From positions 1-64,000 of IMG/VR virus record IMGVR_UViG_3300028840_005768: a stretch of DNA of 64,000 nt; one strand, 5' to 3'. The notes beneath the pieces were generated by a model that saw only the letters and a program-made list of their open reading frames with translations, was not told where the DNA came from and ran no database searches. Position numbers and translations under genes: made by a program. Shown here piece after piece: positions 39,286 to 48,071 of the stretch. The stretch comes from a virus. Each line of letters opens with the position of its first letter. Position 1 is the stretch's first letter.

Positions 39286-39831
39286 TTAGAATCCTGGTAG
39301 CTGAAGACGAGTTACTTGGGTTACGGGTGATTTGGCAGGTTCAGGCGGGCGGACTATTTCTGGAAGAGCAAATGTCTGTTCTGCGATCTGACGCCCACTA
39401 AATGCCTTAGGTTTATGGAATAGGCTGAGATCAAATCCGACGTCCTGTTTAGTGATGCGTGGCGCTTTACAAGGGCTTTTCCATTGAGTTCGATTACAGG
39501 CCTCCGCCCACAAGGCTTCAGCGTTCTCTGGAAGTTCAAGCTGTGTACCAAGCTGAATCTTCCAGGATGTTCCAAGTAAGACCCATGGCTTATCCCAGCC
39601 AGAGCATTGGATCTTGGCGACATAGGGTTGAAGCTTTTCGATGCTGTAGGCATCGCCTTTTACTTCTGCCAAGAGGCATTGATTGATGATGAAATCGGGG
39701 ATGTAGTAATGGAGGTCGAGTTCCTCATATCTCCATTCCCAGCCGAGCAGATCAAAGAGCGCTGCCCAACGTGCCTCTGCTCGACTGCGGAATTGGATGT
39801 TGTGATAGGTGGTAGGAATGCCGTGTTTCAT
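39286..39831 (-). CDS. PD-(D/E)XK endonuclease-like protein
   Basis: 181 residues. F-R-S-R-A-E-A-R-W-A...L-G-W-E-W-R-Y-E, then Y-I-P-D-F and A-E-V-K-G: the E...D...E-x-K arrangement of restriction-endonuclease/VSR-like phage nucleases. It lies immediately next to the hairpin/pentamer array; the array's terminal partial repeat begins 4 bp upstream of the ATG. Confidence 0.78.
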   Translation of the reverse strand: MKHGIPTTYHNIQFRSRAEARWAALFDLLGWEWRYEELDLHYYIPDFIINQCLLAEVKGDAYSIEKLQPYVAKIQCSGWDKPWVLLGTSWKIQLGTQLELPENAEALWAEACNRTQWKSPCKAPRITKQDVGFDLSLFHKPKAFSGRQIAEQTFALPEIVRPPEPAKSPVTQVTRLQLPGF

Positions 39832-40674
39832 GTGAACCTTGCGTTGACGCGATGGGATTCGATCCGATTAGACGCACTCTGATTTGACGAGCGAAGACAT
39901 AACAAACCGGGATAAGCCTTGTTTCAACCACTCCAGACTCCCAGAGGAACTGGGAGTGGTTGCCTCTCAACGAGAGGTAACCTTGCGTTGTTTGGATTCG
40001 ATTCGACCGGACACAACTAGATTCAATGCGACAAGGTCGGACTTAACTTGACCAAATGCACCATGGATGAGTAATCGTTGTAGTTTTGTTTCAACCACTC
40101 CAGACTCCCAGAGAAATCGGGAGTGGTTGCCTCTTAATGAGAGGTAACCTTGCGTTGACGTGACCAGACGCGACCCAATGAGATTTGACCTGACCAGACA
40201 CGCCTTGACCTGACAAGACCTAACAAGACCTGACGAGCCCTGTTTCAACCACTCCAGGCTCCTAGAGGAGCTGGGAGTGGTTGCCTCTCACCTGGGTGAG
40301 AGGTAACCTTGCGTTGCTAAGATCCAACCGAATATGACAAGACGAAACTGGGTATGATACGACGCGACAAGACACGATATGACCCGATATGACCGGACCA
40401 GTTTCAATCACTCCAGGCTCCCAAGGAGCCGGGAGTGGTTGCCTCTCAATGAGAGGTAACCTTGCGTTGCCACAGTGTGACGGGACACAATGAGACCCGA
40501 CAAGACACAACAAGCACGGACTTAACACGACATGACGGGCTGGGTTCAACCACTCCAGGCTCCCAAAGGAGCCGGGAGTGGTTGCCTCTCACCTGGGTGA
40601 GAGGTAACCTTGCGTTGACAAGATACAACTTGACCGGACCAAACTTGACTTGACCGGACATGATGAGTCCCGCC
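39832..40674. repeat. Array of double-hairpin modules and pentamer-periodic spacers
   Basis: Five modules: 39921-39990, 40088-40157, 40242-40316, 40401-40469, 40543-40617; a partial end (AACCTTGCGTTG) is at 39835-39846. Each reads, on plus, GTTTCAACCACTCC...GGAGTGGTT then GCCTCTC...GAGAGGTAACC and CTTGCGTTG, giving two hairpins that share GGTT. Spacers (39847-39920, 39991-40087, 40158-40241, 40317-40400, 40470-40542, 40618-40674) differ in sequence but consist of 5-nt units GAYNN, 10-17 per spacer, for example GACCAGACGCGACCC. In modules 3 and 5 the second stem is lengthened on both sides (ACC/GGT). No gene fits the region. Function unknown. Confidence 0.92.
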
Positions 40675-41262
40675 TCACGCAGCCTCTGCGGTGGTCCCTT
40701 CCGCCCACTCGAACTTCACCGGGCGGAAGCGACCGTAGTAGCCGTTGTTTCGCGGCCGAAAGCGACCGAGGCCAATGAACTGGCCGGCTTCAGTAAGCAC
40801 CTTCTCGAAGATTTCACGAGTCACTGTGTCATCAAGGATGTAGAAGGTGATCGTACCGGCCCACTTGTCGATTTTGGGGAAGCACTTCTCAACACGGCTT
40901 CCGCCACCACGCTGGCCGTTGCTTGGCACGAAGAGCCATTCACCCGGTACATCGGAGGCCTTGATTCCGAGGTCAATGGGTTCGGTAACCATGACACCGG
41001 CCTCAAAGTGCTTGGTGTAGGTCGCCTTCCCCTTGCCGGGGATTTGAAGCCCAAGGAACTTTGCCGCCTCTGAGAGACAGTTTTTGAGCGCCATGGGCGG
41101 AATGATTACGTTGCCCGCTTCGTTGACATGCATTCGCATACGCCAACAGCGGGTCTCATGGTCCTTCGGCAGCTCACGATCGCGGCGGGGCTCGCTGATG
41201 TACTTGGATTGCGAGTACGGCGAATTCGCAGCCGATTCAAGGGTCACAACACAGGTTTGCAT
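40675..41262 (-). CDS. Phage protein with RAMP-like glycine-rich C-terminus
   Basis: 195 residues. Conserved-looking segments: R-M-R-M-H...G-N-V-I-I-P-P-M-A-L-K-N, G-K-G-K-A-T-Y-T-K-H-F, V-P-S-N-G-Q-R-G-G-G-S-R-V, and G-Q-F-I-G-L-G-R-F-R-P-R-N-N-G near the end. The last resembles the glycine-rich loop of RAMP proteins (Cas5/6/7 fold). This is a similarity by eye only; the family is known to me just as a phage hypothetical. The stop codon borders the double-hairpin array. Confidence 0.6.
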   Translation of the reverse strand: MQTCVVTLESAANSPYSQSKYISEPRRDRELPKDHETRCWRMRMHVNEAGNVIIPPMALKNCLSEAAKFLGLQIPGKGKATYTKHFEAGVMVTEPIDLGIKASDVPGEWLFVPSNGQRGGGSRVEKCFPKIDKWAGTITFYILDDTVTREIFEKVLTEAGQFIGLGRFRPRNNGYYGRFRPVKFEWAEGTTAEAA

Positions 41263-41458
41263 GTTTTCTCCAATAGAAAGTAGAAACAGGAAGGTTCACG
41301 GTAGAAAGTTTGTTACAGTGAGAGTGAGTGTGGGTGTGTTTACATAGGCAATCTCCTTTCTAAATCAGCCTCACTACGCCGTGTCACATCTTGCCCGGCT
41401 TAGACCGGATGAGTGCTGCCAGGTTGAAACGAACCCAGCCATGTCCCGCGAAGCCGAG
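41263..41458. other. Short intergenic region
   Basis: No convincing gene; a 22-residue frame from ATG 41441 on the minus strand is possible but unsupported. On the minus strand AAAGGAG is followed by ATG-TAA (start then stop) near 41345, then a CA-rich stretch (TAAACACACCCACACTC). Confidence 0.5.
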
Positions 41459-42547
41459 TTATTCGATGTCTCTCTTTCTGAAGTACCGTGCCTCTTTTGG
41501 CACCCCACTGTCCGTTAATTCGCGAAACCGAAAGCTCACCGTCTCACCCACGCGGAAATGCTTCCCCTGAAACTCACTCGGCATGTCGACGCCTGGATGC
41601 CTGGTCGCATGTAGCTTCATGGCATCTGTGGTGAACTCTCGCTCGGCATCCGTAAGCCCAGACAGCTCGAGCCGCTTGCCGCGGAAGTCGGTGATCAGCG
41701 CACCAATCTTGCCAAGGTGCTTTGAACCTTTGTCCGTTTTCCGGCCGGAAGTGAAGCCTGTGATCGTGGCCTCAGCGTCCAGGAACGGCTTGTACTTGAG
41801 CAGGGTACTGACACGCTTCGGTGTCCACGTTGCCGTGGGACTTCGAACGATGACGCCTTCTCCACCGTGACTCAGGACTTCGTCGAGGAAGCTTTCCAGA
41901 GCCTGCCGGGCGCCAACCTCTGTGTGCGGGAGCATGATCTGCTCATGGACCCGAACAAACTCCCCGTGTACACACTGTTGGAGAAACTTCAGCTCGCCTG
42001 CAAAGGTGGAGCCACGTTCTACCAGGTCAAACCCAGGCCGCACAGCGATCCGCCGCCGCGCCCATGACATGAACTCTTTGTAGCTCACGGCACAGTGGAA
42101 GTTGGTGTTCTTGATTTCTCCGTCTGCAAACAGACGTTCAGGATGCGGCGATGAGTAGACGGCATACGTGATCTGATCGAACCGCGGATCGGGACTGTCT
42201 CCCGCACAGATCGACCGGCACGTCTGGAAACGGCCCCGTCCAGCCCACAGCTCGCCGTCTAAGAAGCAGGGCGGCAGATCGTCCAGGAACCAGTCAGGAG
42301 CAATGATCGGGTTCCCATAGCGGCTCCAGAGGCCTGTAGCCGTGGGCTTGATCTTGGCCTTCCGGCCGCCCGTCTTGGGATCCGTGACCGACGCCCAGGG
42401 GACTTCGACCGTAGGGAGCCCGCGGGAGAGGCCGCCGTCCCAGAAGCATCTGGTCCCGTCGAGCTTCTCACTCAGGAACCAGCCGGCGATGTTCGATTTC
42501 TCAGGATTGAACGTCTTTGCCAGTTGTAGGAATTCACGTCGTGCCAT
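41459..42547 (-). CDS. ATP-dependent DNA ligase
   Basis: 362 residues from ATG 42547; an upstream extension of the frame runs antiphase through the sigma-factor gene. Motif I is S-E-K28-L-D-G-T-R; motif III/IIIa lies around F-L-D-G-E-L-W; motif IV is G-G-E-G-V-I-V-R; motif V is L-L-K-Y-K-P. A C-terminal OB domain follows (H-L-G-K-I-G-A-L). It seals nicks in phage DNA replication and repair. Confidence 0.9.
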   Translation of the reverse strand: MARREFLQLAKTFNPEKSNIAGWFLSEKLDGTRCFWDGGLSRGLPTVEVPWASVTDPKTGGRKAKIKPTATGLWSRYGNPIIAPDWFLDDLPPCFLDGELWAGRGRFQTCRSICAGDSPDPRFDQITYAVYSSPHPERLFADGEIKNTNFHCAVSYKEFMSWARRRIAVRPGFDLVERGSTFAGELKFLQQCVHGEFVRVHEQIMLPHTEVGARQALESFLDEVLSHGGEGVIVRSPTATWTPKRVSTLLKYKPFLDAEATITGFTSGRKTDKGSKHLGKIGALITDFRGKRLELSGLTDAEREFTTDAMKLHATRHPGVDMPSEFQGKHFRVGETVSFRFRELTDSGVPKEARYFRKRDIE

Positions 42548-42635
42548 GGGTACCCTCGTTTCGAAACATGCAGTTGGCTTGTATCTATGTGTCTCTGAAA
42601 AAGGGTGCTTTTGGTTGGCACAAAACGATATTTTC

Positions 42636-43271
42636 TCATGCGGCCTCTTGGAAACGCTCATAGAGTCGTTTTCGTAGGTGGGAGACGTGTTGTTGAGAAC
42701 ACTGAAGACGTTCGCCAATTTCGTGATCCCGATATCCTTGGAGCCGGAGAGAGATGATCTGTTGGTCCAGTGGATCCTCACAACACCCCTCAATTTTTTC
42801 TAACAAGAAGACCACTTGAAAAGGGTCAGTAAGAGGTGGATCGACAGTGTCTATTGAGACAACATATGGGGGAATACACGTATCGCTATGTCTTTGTGTC
42901 CTTGCGGGAACGGGAATCGTGTTTTCCTCTCTTGCATGGTCATTGATGCTGCAATAGATGCTCTCTCGCAGGAAGCCTGTTGGATTAGGTTCTTCGATGA
43001 CATCGGCTAGCGCCAGTTGATTCACCGCTTTGGTCAAAGCTAAGAAGCCCTCACTGATCAGATCGTCGCGTAGAAAATCTATGTACGGGTGCTCGTGCAA
43101 ATAAGCAGCCATTAAAACAATGACAAGAGCCATGTTCCCTTCGATCATCCGCCTCTTGGCATCAGGGTCACCTTGACGAACGCGCACGTACAGCGCGTCG
43201 TTCTCTTTGCGCGAACAGGGTTGAATCCCGCAGCGAACTGCTTGCTTGGAAATTGGGTTGTGTCGGTTCAT
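42636..43271 (-). CDS. Sigma-70-like RNA polymerase sigma factor
   Basis: 211 residues from ATG 43271. Region 2 (M-I-E-G-N-M-A-L-V...F-L-R-D-D-L-I-S-E-G-F-L-A-L-T-K-A-V) and region 4 (L-D-Q-Q-I-I-S-L-R-L...D-H-E-I-G-E-R-L-Q-C-S-Q-Q-H-V-S-H-L) are clear, joined by a linker of about 70 residues. It is a second transcription factor candidate for element-specific promoters. Confidence 0.85.
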   Translation of the reverse strand: MNRHNPISKQAVRCGIQPCSRKENDALYVRVRQGDPDAKRRMIEGNMALVIVLMAAYLHEHPYIDFLRDDLISEGFLALTKAVNQLALADVIEEPNPTGFLRESIYCSINDHAREENTIPVPARTQRHSDTCIPPYVVSIDTVDPPLTDPFQVVFLLEKIEGCCEDPLDQQIISLRLQGYRDHEIGERLQCSQQHVSHLRKRLYERFQEAA

Positions 43272-43753
43272 TTGATGTCGTTTCTTGTGAAAACCCAAAG
43301 TCGATTGCCATAGAACTTGTCGGCCTCGCACCTTTCTCGCGAGTATTGATAGGTCTCGCCGTCTGGATCGAAGATGTCCCCGTACCGGTAGTGGACCGCA
43401 TGATGACAACGCAGCCCACGGCCTTCGAGTACACCGAATGTGTTCTCGATGAACCAAGTGAAGCGAGCCCAGTTGTCTTCAAACCAGACACGTACTCTGT
43501 CAGCTCCCCTGCTTGCGCGAATGACAGGCGCCACTTCCACAGGTGTGCAAGCAAACCCGTGCTGCCATGCAGCGTGAATCAATTCCTGCGGATGGAACCC
43601 ACGCCGTTGCATCGGTTCCGCCAACTTCGGGAACGCAATCTCGCCGCCGTTATGCCCGATCTCGTCGATGAGTTGTTGCACCGGTATCCCGATCGCCATG
43701 GCGAATGCCGCCACTGAACAGGACCAGCGATTAGGTTTCCTCTGTAGCCTCAC
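43268..43753 (-). CDS. C39-like cysteine peptidase
   Basis: 161 residues. N-R-W-S-C-S-V-A-A-F-A-M-A supplies the Gln/Asn-x-W-x-C nucleophile helix; C-H-H-A-V-H-Y-R-Y-G-D-I-F-D-P supplies the His and Asp. This matches phage peptidase C39-like proteins. No membrane segment, so it acts inside the cell. ATGA overlap with the sigma gene. Confidence 0.72.
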   Translation of the reverse strand: MRLQRKPNRWSCSVAAFAMAIGIPVQQLIDEIGHNGGEIAFPKLAEPMQRRGFHPQELIHAAWQHGFACTPVEVAPVIRASRGADRVRVWFEDNWARFTWFIENTFGVLEGRGLRCHHAVHYRYGDIFDPDGETYQYSRERCEADKFYGNRLWVFTRNDIK

Positions 43754-44141
43754 GATTCAACTCCTCAAGCATGACATCGATGTCGTCAACAGTCGGCAGA
43801 TCCCAGGAGTCCTTCCAGTAATCACGCCAATTCGGCAGAGCGAAGAGCTTGTCGTACTCTTCCTGCGTGGCGGCGGTGAGAATCCAGATGCCGACGCCAA
43901 AATGATCCCAGATGGGCCACTTCCGACGTTGAGCTTTGGTGAAGCTGTAGCTCTCAGGGTTCTTGCAATCGATCCACCGGCCGCCCCACTTGGGGTGGTG
44001 AACCCATAAATCAGGAATGCCTTTCTGGAAGGCGTTCCCGTGCATCACTTCAACCAGCCATCCCCGGGCCTGTAGAAAAGCGATTACGTCTTTCTGAATG
44101 TGCCATTCGGGTCCATGCTTGGCTCGTCGTATCAATCCCAT
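43731..44141 (-). CDS. VRR-NUC-like nuclease
   Basis: 136 residues from ATG 44141. E-W-H-I-Q-K-D-V-I-A-F-L, then G-I-P-D-L-W-V and I-D-C-K-N: the E...PD...D-x-K signature of VRR-NUC/PD-(D/E)XK nucleases found in phages, here with D-C-K. Likely Holliday-junction or replication-linked cleavage. Confidence 0.75.
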   Translation of the reverse strand: MGLIRRAKHGPEWHIQKDVIAFLQARGWLVEVMHGNAFQKGIPDLWVHHPKWGGRWIDCKNPESYSFTKAQRRKWPIWDHFGVGIWILTAATQEEYDKLFALPNWRDYWKDSWDLPTVDDIDVMLEELNREATEET

Positions 44142-44437
44142 AGAAACTGTCCATTCTTCCAAACCAGATGATCACAACCTGGCTTTTGGTAACGTACCCA
44201 CACGCGAGTCTCGCGAGACCGTTGGAATCGCCGTGCGTGGAAGAGCGCTCGATGTCTTGCTTCTTGTGCCGCATCCGTCTCGTTTGTGATGACCCAACGG
44301 CGCGTGGTCCAGGCGAAGCACAGGAAGCAATGTTTCTGGACGTGACGAGTGAACCGATACTTGGGACGGATCGAGAGCGTCAGTTGCCACAGACCGGTGT
44401 CTGGATTCTTGGTTTCAACCTCATAACGCAAAAGCAT
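44132..44437 (-). CDS. Small basic hypothetical protein
   Basis: 101 residues from ATG 44437; Arg/His-rich (R-A-L-F-H-A-R-R-F-Q-R-S-R) with one C-F-L-C. Not recognised. Confidence 0.55.
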   Translation of the reverse strand: MLLRYEVETKNPDTGLWQLTLSIRPKYRFTRHVQKHCFLCFAWTTRRWVITNETDAAQEARHRALFHARRFQRSRETRVWVRYQKPGCDHLVWKNGQFLWD

Positions 44438-44447
44438 GGCTGCCCTT

Positions 44448-44984
44448 TCAGAAGCAGTAATCCAAATCAGCCAACTCTTGCCAAAACTGGGACGCCACCA
44501 GTTCACGCGTTTCATCATCGTAGAACTCACGATAGGGACGTCCTTCACGGAGATGCGAGACGTTCCACTGTTCAATGACGGTGGGCTCAACACCAATCTC
44601 TGCAAGGACTGCATCGAAGTCTGCTTGCAGGTTTTCAAATCGAAGAATTCGATTGGTCCATTGCAACCCACGAAAGGATCCCAAACGGACGTAATCGTTC
44701 GGGTTTTGAAAGAAGAGGGTGATCCAGTCCTTGAATGAACGCACCTGGCCGCCGAGCTTACGCTGGTAGTGGAAGTACCATGACACCATCAGGTCGAATG
44801 GATTGCGGACAGTCGACATGATGATGCCGCCAGACTCGAGGATTGGTCTGCACCATTCTGGCAACTGCTCATGGTGACCACCCAGTTCTGTGGCACCCAA
44901 GCTTTCCAGCGTGCGCTTTGTAGCAATCGAGGCAGTCTTGGGGTGGGCAATGAAACCGAGGTTCTTCTTTTTCCAGACGTACAT
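44448..44984 (-). CDS. Sulfotransferase-family protein
   Basis: 178 residues from ATG 44984, overlapping the polymerase stop. F-I-A-H-P-K-T-A-S-I-A-T-K-R-T-L is the PAPS 5'-phosphosulfate loop region and S-T-V-R-N-P-F-D-L-M-V-S-W-Y the 3'-phosphate loop. This fits cytosolic/heparan-type sulfotransferases reduced to a minimal core. The acceptor is unknown. Confidence 0.78.
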   Translation of the reverse strand: MYVWKKKNLGFIAHPKTASIATKRTLESLGATELGGHHEQLPEWCRPILESGGIIMSTVRNPFDLMVSWYFHYQRKLGGQVRSFKDWITLFFQNPNDYVRLGSFRGLQWTNRILRFENLQADFDAVLAEIGVEPTVIEQWNVSHLREGRPYREFYDDETRELVASQFWQELADLDYCF

Positions 44985-47434
44985 CAAATCATCTCCGGGG
45001 CTCGGATCTTCACAGGGTCCGCACCGCTCTTCTTTCCGGCCCAACTGTCCATCTCTTCGAACCACGTCATGCCAATCAAAGGCACCTGGGGCCGGAAGCT
45101 TTCAACGGTTGTGCGCACTTCTTCTGTGACGCGAGGCACGTAATCAGAGTGCGTGACTGTCATCAATTCGTCGTGGACGTTCATCGGGGCTACCATCAAC
45201 TCATGGACACCGACCGGTTGGAGATCCCAGATGGTACGTTGGACGGCTTTGGTGATCTCGCCGCCAGGTGACTGGATCTCGTGATTGGCGGCAGCTCGCA
45301 TGTTGGCAGCCTGGAGGCCGAAGGCGGCCCCATAGAGCGCACTAGCAGCTGCGCCGCCGGCCGTCTGTACGCGGTTCCGTCGCCATACCTTCACGGGATG
45401 GTTACGCCATCCCTTGGGCGGCTTCTGGGCCAGCTCGAACATGGCTCGGCAGATGCGGTTCTCCAGGGTGAAGTAACGCTGAAAACCGAGGAATGACTGA
45501 ATATAGTCGGCCGGTTCATGCCAGATGACTTGTGTTCCTACGCCGCCTGGCTGCCTCATAGAGCAGAAAGCATCAAACGTCTTCTGGCGTGCGGTGGCTA
45601 CTCCGGGATATGCCGAGTTGAAATTCTCCATGGCGGCTTTGGCGATCTCTTCCGAGACGCCGATGTTCCGCACAAGGGTCTCCCACGTTCCACCATAGAT
45701 CATCCCAAAGACACCACGTTTACCCTGGTAGTACATATCATCCTGTGTCCCAGAGGATGCCAAGACTTCGGCATAGGTGTGGCCCGGGTACAGTGACATG
45801 CCGAACAGCCCGTGAAGCTTTTGACGCACCATGCCGTTCTCGTCACACTCACCGCATGATGCATCCTGGCAGAATGGGCACGGGATCTTCTTCACGAGCC
45901 CGGCACGCAAATGAGGATCGTTGTAGACGGCATCGGCCAAGGTCACCTCGAATGAATCGAAGTCACCGCCACAAAGCATGTAACCAGGCCATGCAAGTGG
46001 AAAGCAGCGACGAACATCCTTTGTCGCCTTGATGCCTTGGGCGTTCAGGCCACCGTCGCCGGACATGCGACTTGATTTCGTCCCAACCACCACGAAGCTT
46101 GCGTGGAAGCGTCCGGCCAAGAGGAGCTTGTTGTACAGCTCCACCTCTTTGGCAGCGATCTTGATGTTGAGAACTTCTTCCGCTCGCAAGGCAGCGGGAT
46201 GCCTACCGGCTCTCAACACGCCCCCGTTGCAGCGCAAACACCCTTCGCCAAAGCACTTGGTACACTCTTCATCTGTTTCAACCTCCCAGTCACGGATCGC
46301 CTGCAACTTCGCTTTCTTGGTAGTCTCTTCGATGGTGAGCACCTCGGTGTCATCCATGACTTCGCTAAGGTACTGACGCACCTCAGAAGGCTTGTTTGTG
46401 TTGATGGGGCTGGCATCAACAATGGCTTTGGCCTTCGCACGCAAATCCTGCATCCCGCCTTTGTCAATGCGAAAGCCACGCCAGCGAATCACAGGAACCA
46501 TAGTGGCCAGAATAGAGTCGTTGTCACCCGGCTCAGGGTATTTGAAGTGTTCGTCCAAGGCACGGGTGTAGACGATGTCGTCCCGTGCGTACTCCCTCGC
46601 GGGCTTGTTGGTACCCCAGTGATCAATGAAGAGCTGAATCTGTGCCGGCCAAGTGTGACCCTCCAGCTTGGGCTCCTGCTTCTTCTTGTCATAGCCCCAG
46701 ACTTCCCACTTTGGTGGCTCAGAGATAGCCATAGCAAAGGGAGCGTAGCCCAGCTCCTTCGGATACCATGCTCGTGGCGGCTCAACATCCTCGTAGTGGT
46801 ACTTAGGCGCGTATCCCATGGCGTACTCGGCCAGGAACTTCAGGCCGCCGGCCGGAGCGAACCTGAGTACGACATCCTTGAAGTCGGGATCGATCGCACC
46901 GTCACGCTCACGGTCATAGACATGCCAACGAGGTGCCTCGGGATCTGCCTTCCGTGCGAAGAAGATGCCATCGATCTCGACCCGCTTCTCTAGCTCTTCC
47001 GCCAGGGCATAGGCCAAGGCAGTGGGCACCTTGCGGATGCGAACATCATCGCGAGCCATCAAGGCTTGATACGGACCCTTTCGACTGTGAAGCATCAGAT
47101 CAAGAGCGCTGGCCGGCTTCACGCAGGGGCCATCCCGCCCCTCCGGCTCCTTCATCGCGATCTCAGGAATATGCTCTTGTGGGATCCAATCCGGGTTACA
47201 AAGGCGGAAGATCGTGTAGAGCTTGGCTACCATAAAATGGTCAAAGGCCAGGTTGAAACCGATGATGGTGTAATTACACCAGCTTTCAATTAGGGCAAGA
47301 GTTTTTCGAATTGGCTCTTTCCAAATGTCATAAAGCACAATGGGCCCATCCCCCTCCGCAAACTGGAAGAGAACAGGCATTGAATGCAGCCCACAAGTTT
47401 CCGAATCAAGGTACAAGCAGTTCTTACGCGACAT
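44984..47434 (-). CDS. Family A DNA polymerase with 3'-5' exonuclease
   Basis: 816 residues. Exonuclease: L-D10-S-E12, N-L-A-F-D-H (61-66) and Y-A-R-D-D-I (282-287), so proofreading looks intact. Polymerase: motif A G-G-D-F-D-S-F-E-V-T (489-498), motif B K-R-G-V-F-G-M-I-Y-G (572-581), motif C N-V-H-D-E-L (752-757). Two four-cysteine clusters (391-402 and 519-530) are insertions, probably zinc sites. It has no 5'-nuclease domain. It is the replicative polymerase of the element. Confidence 0.95.
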   Translation of the reverse strand: MSRKNCLYLDSETCGLHSMPVLFQFAEGDGPIVLYDIWKEPIRKTLALIESWCNYTIIGFNLAFDHFMVAKLYTIFRLCNPDWIPQEHIPEIAMKEPEGRDGPCVKPASALDLMLHSRKGPYQALMARDDVRIRKVPTALAYALAEELEKRVEIDGIFFARKADPEAPRWHVYDRERDGAIDPDFKDVVLRFAPAGGLKFLAEYAMGYAPKYHYEDVEPPRAWYPKELGYAPFAMAISEPPKWEVWGYDKKKQEPKLEGHTWPAQIQLFIDHWGTNKPAREYARDDIVYTRALDEHFKYPEPGDNDSILATMVPVIRWRGFRIDKGGMQDLRAKAKAIVDASPINTNKPSEVRQYLSEVMDDTEVLTIEETTKKAKLQAIRDWEVETDEECTKCFGEGCLRCNGGVLRAGRHPAALRAEEVLNIKIAAKEVELYNKLLLAGRFHASFVVVGTKSSRMSGDGGLNAQGIKATKDVRRCFPLAWPGYMLCGGDFDSFEVTLADAVYNDPHLRAGLVKKIPCPFCQDASCGECDENGMVRQKLHGLFGMSLYPGHTYAEVLASSGTQDDMYYQGKRGVFGMIYGGTWETLVRNIGVSEEIAKAAMENFNSAYPGVATARQKTFDAFCSMRQPGGVGTQVIWHEPADYIQSFLGFQRYFTLENRICRAMFELAQKPPKGWRNHPVKVWRRNRVQTAGGAAASALYGAAFGLQAANMRAAANHEIQSPGGEITKAVQRTIWDLQPVGVHELMVAPMNVHDELMTVTHSDYVPRVTEEVRTTVESFRPQVPLIGMTWFEEMDSWAGKKSGADPVKIRAPEMI

Positions 47435-48068
47435 TCTTCCACGTTCTTCGGTTTACAATCATGCTGATGGTCGACTCAGAGACACCATGGCGTCTTGCCA
47501 ATTCACGACCAGATACACCAACCTCAGATGCTCGACGGATTTGACACACCTGTTGTGCAGTAAGCTGGCGGCGTACCGTCGGAGTACGCACATGCCTCCA
47601 ATTTGTGCCTTGTGCGGCGCTCTTGATTGTGCTGGCTGATACAGAATGCCTCCGTGCCAACTCACGATAGGTCGCATGTGATCGTCGGATTGCTCTGACA
47701 TCTTGCTCAGTTAGAATGGCCCGACTAGCATTCTCGCCGCATGCTTTGTTCTGTCGGCCCTTGCTCACCATATCCCGAGAATTGTCGGCTGCCGTACCCA
47801 GAAACAGATGACGAGGATTGCAGCAAGCCGGGTTGTCACAAGAATGGCAAACGATAAGAGATCCAGGCTGCTGTCTGGTCTTCAGGAAGAAGGATACACG
47901 ATGAGCAAGGAAACTCTCACAGCCTATTCCAATCCGTCCGTACCCTTTGCTCTGTCGGCATCCCAACCATTCCCAGCAATCATCTGGCCCGGCAACATTC
48001 ACCTTGGACCAGAAGCGCTCAATCTGCTTGTCAGTAGGTTCAGGGATCTGCTTCATACACTGCTCCAA
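47424..48068 (-). CDS. HNH endonuclease (homing type)
   Basis: 214 residues (or 210 from ATG 48056). R-F-W-S-K-V...C-W-E-W, core C-H-S-C-D-N-P-A-C-C-N-P-R-H-L, then two helix-turn-helix repeats (R-E-L-A-R-R-H-S-V-S and R-E-L-A-R-R-H-G-V-S). It resembles the enzyme at 9351 with one extra DNA-binding repeat. It sits between the polymerase gene and tRNA-Thr, 4-16 bp from the tRNA. Confidence 0.88.
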   Translation of the reverse strand: MEQCMKQIPEPTDKQIERFWSKVNVAGPDDCWEWLGCRQSKGYGRIGIGCESFLAHRVSFFLKTRQQPGSLIVCHSCDNPACCNPRHLFLGTAADNSRDMVSKGRQNKACGENASRAILTEQDVRAIRRSHATYRELARRHSVSASTIKSAAQGTNWRHVRTPTVRRQLTAQQVCQIRRASEVGVSGRELARRHGVSESTISMIVNRRTWKNVA

Positions 48069-48071
48069 AAG

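Noticed and set aside
39832-40674. The repeat array as a CRISPR locus
   Set aside because: The repeats are 69-75 nt with two hairpins, the spacers share one pentamer pattern instead of being unrelated protospacers, lengths vary widely, and there is no cas1/cas2 nearby.
41320-41360. Strong ribosome site followed by ATG-TAA on the minus strand
   Set aside because: A start codon directly followed by a stop gives no peptide; a regulatory role is possible but nothing else supports it.
46103-46993. Plus-strand frame of 296 codons inside the DNA polymerase gene
   Set aside because: Antisense to polymerase motifs; no start signal.
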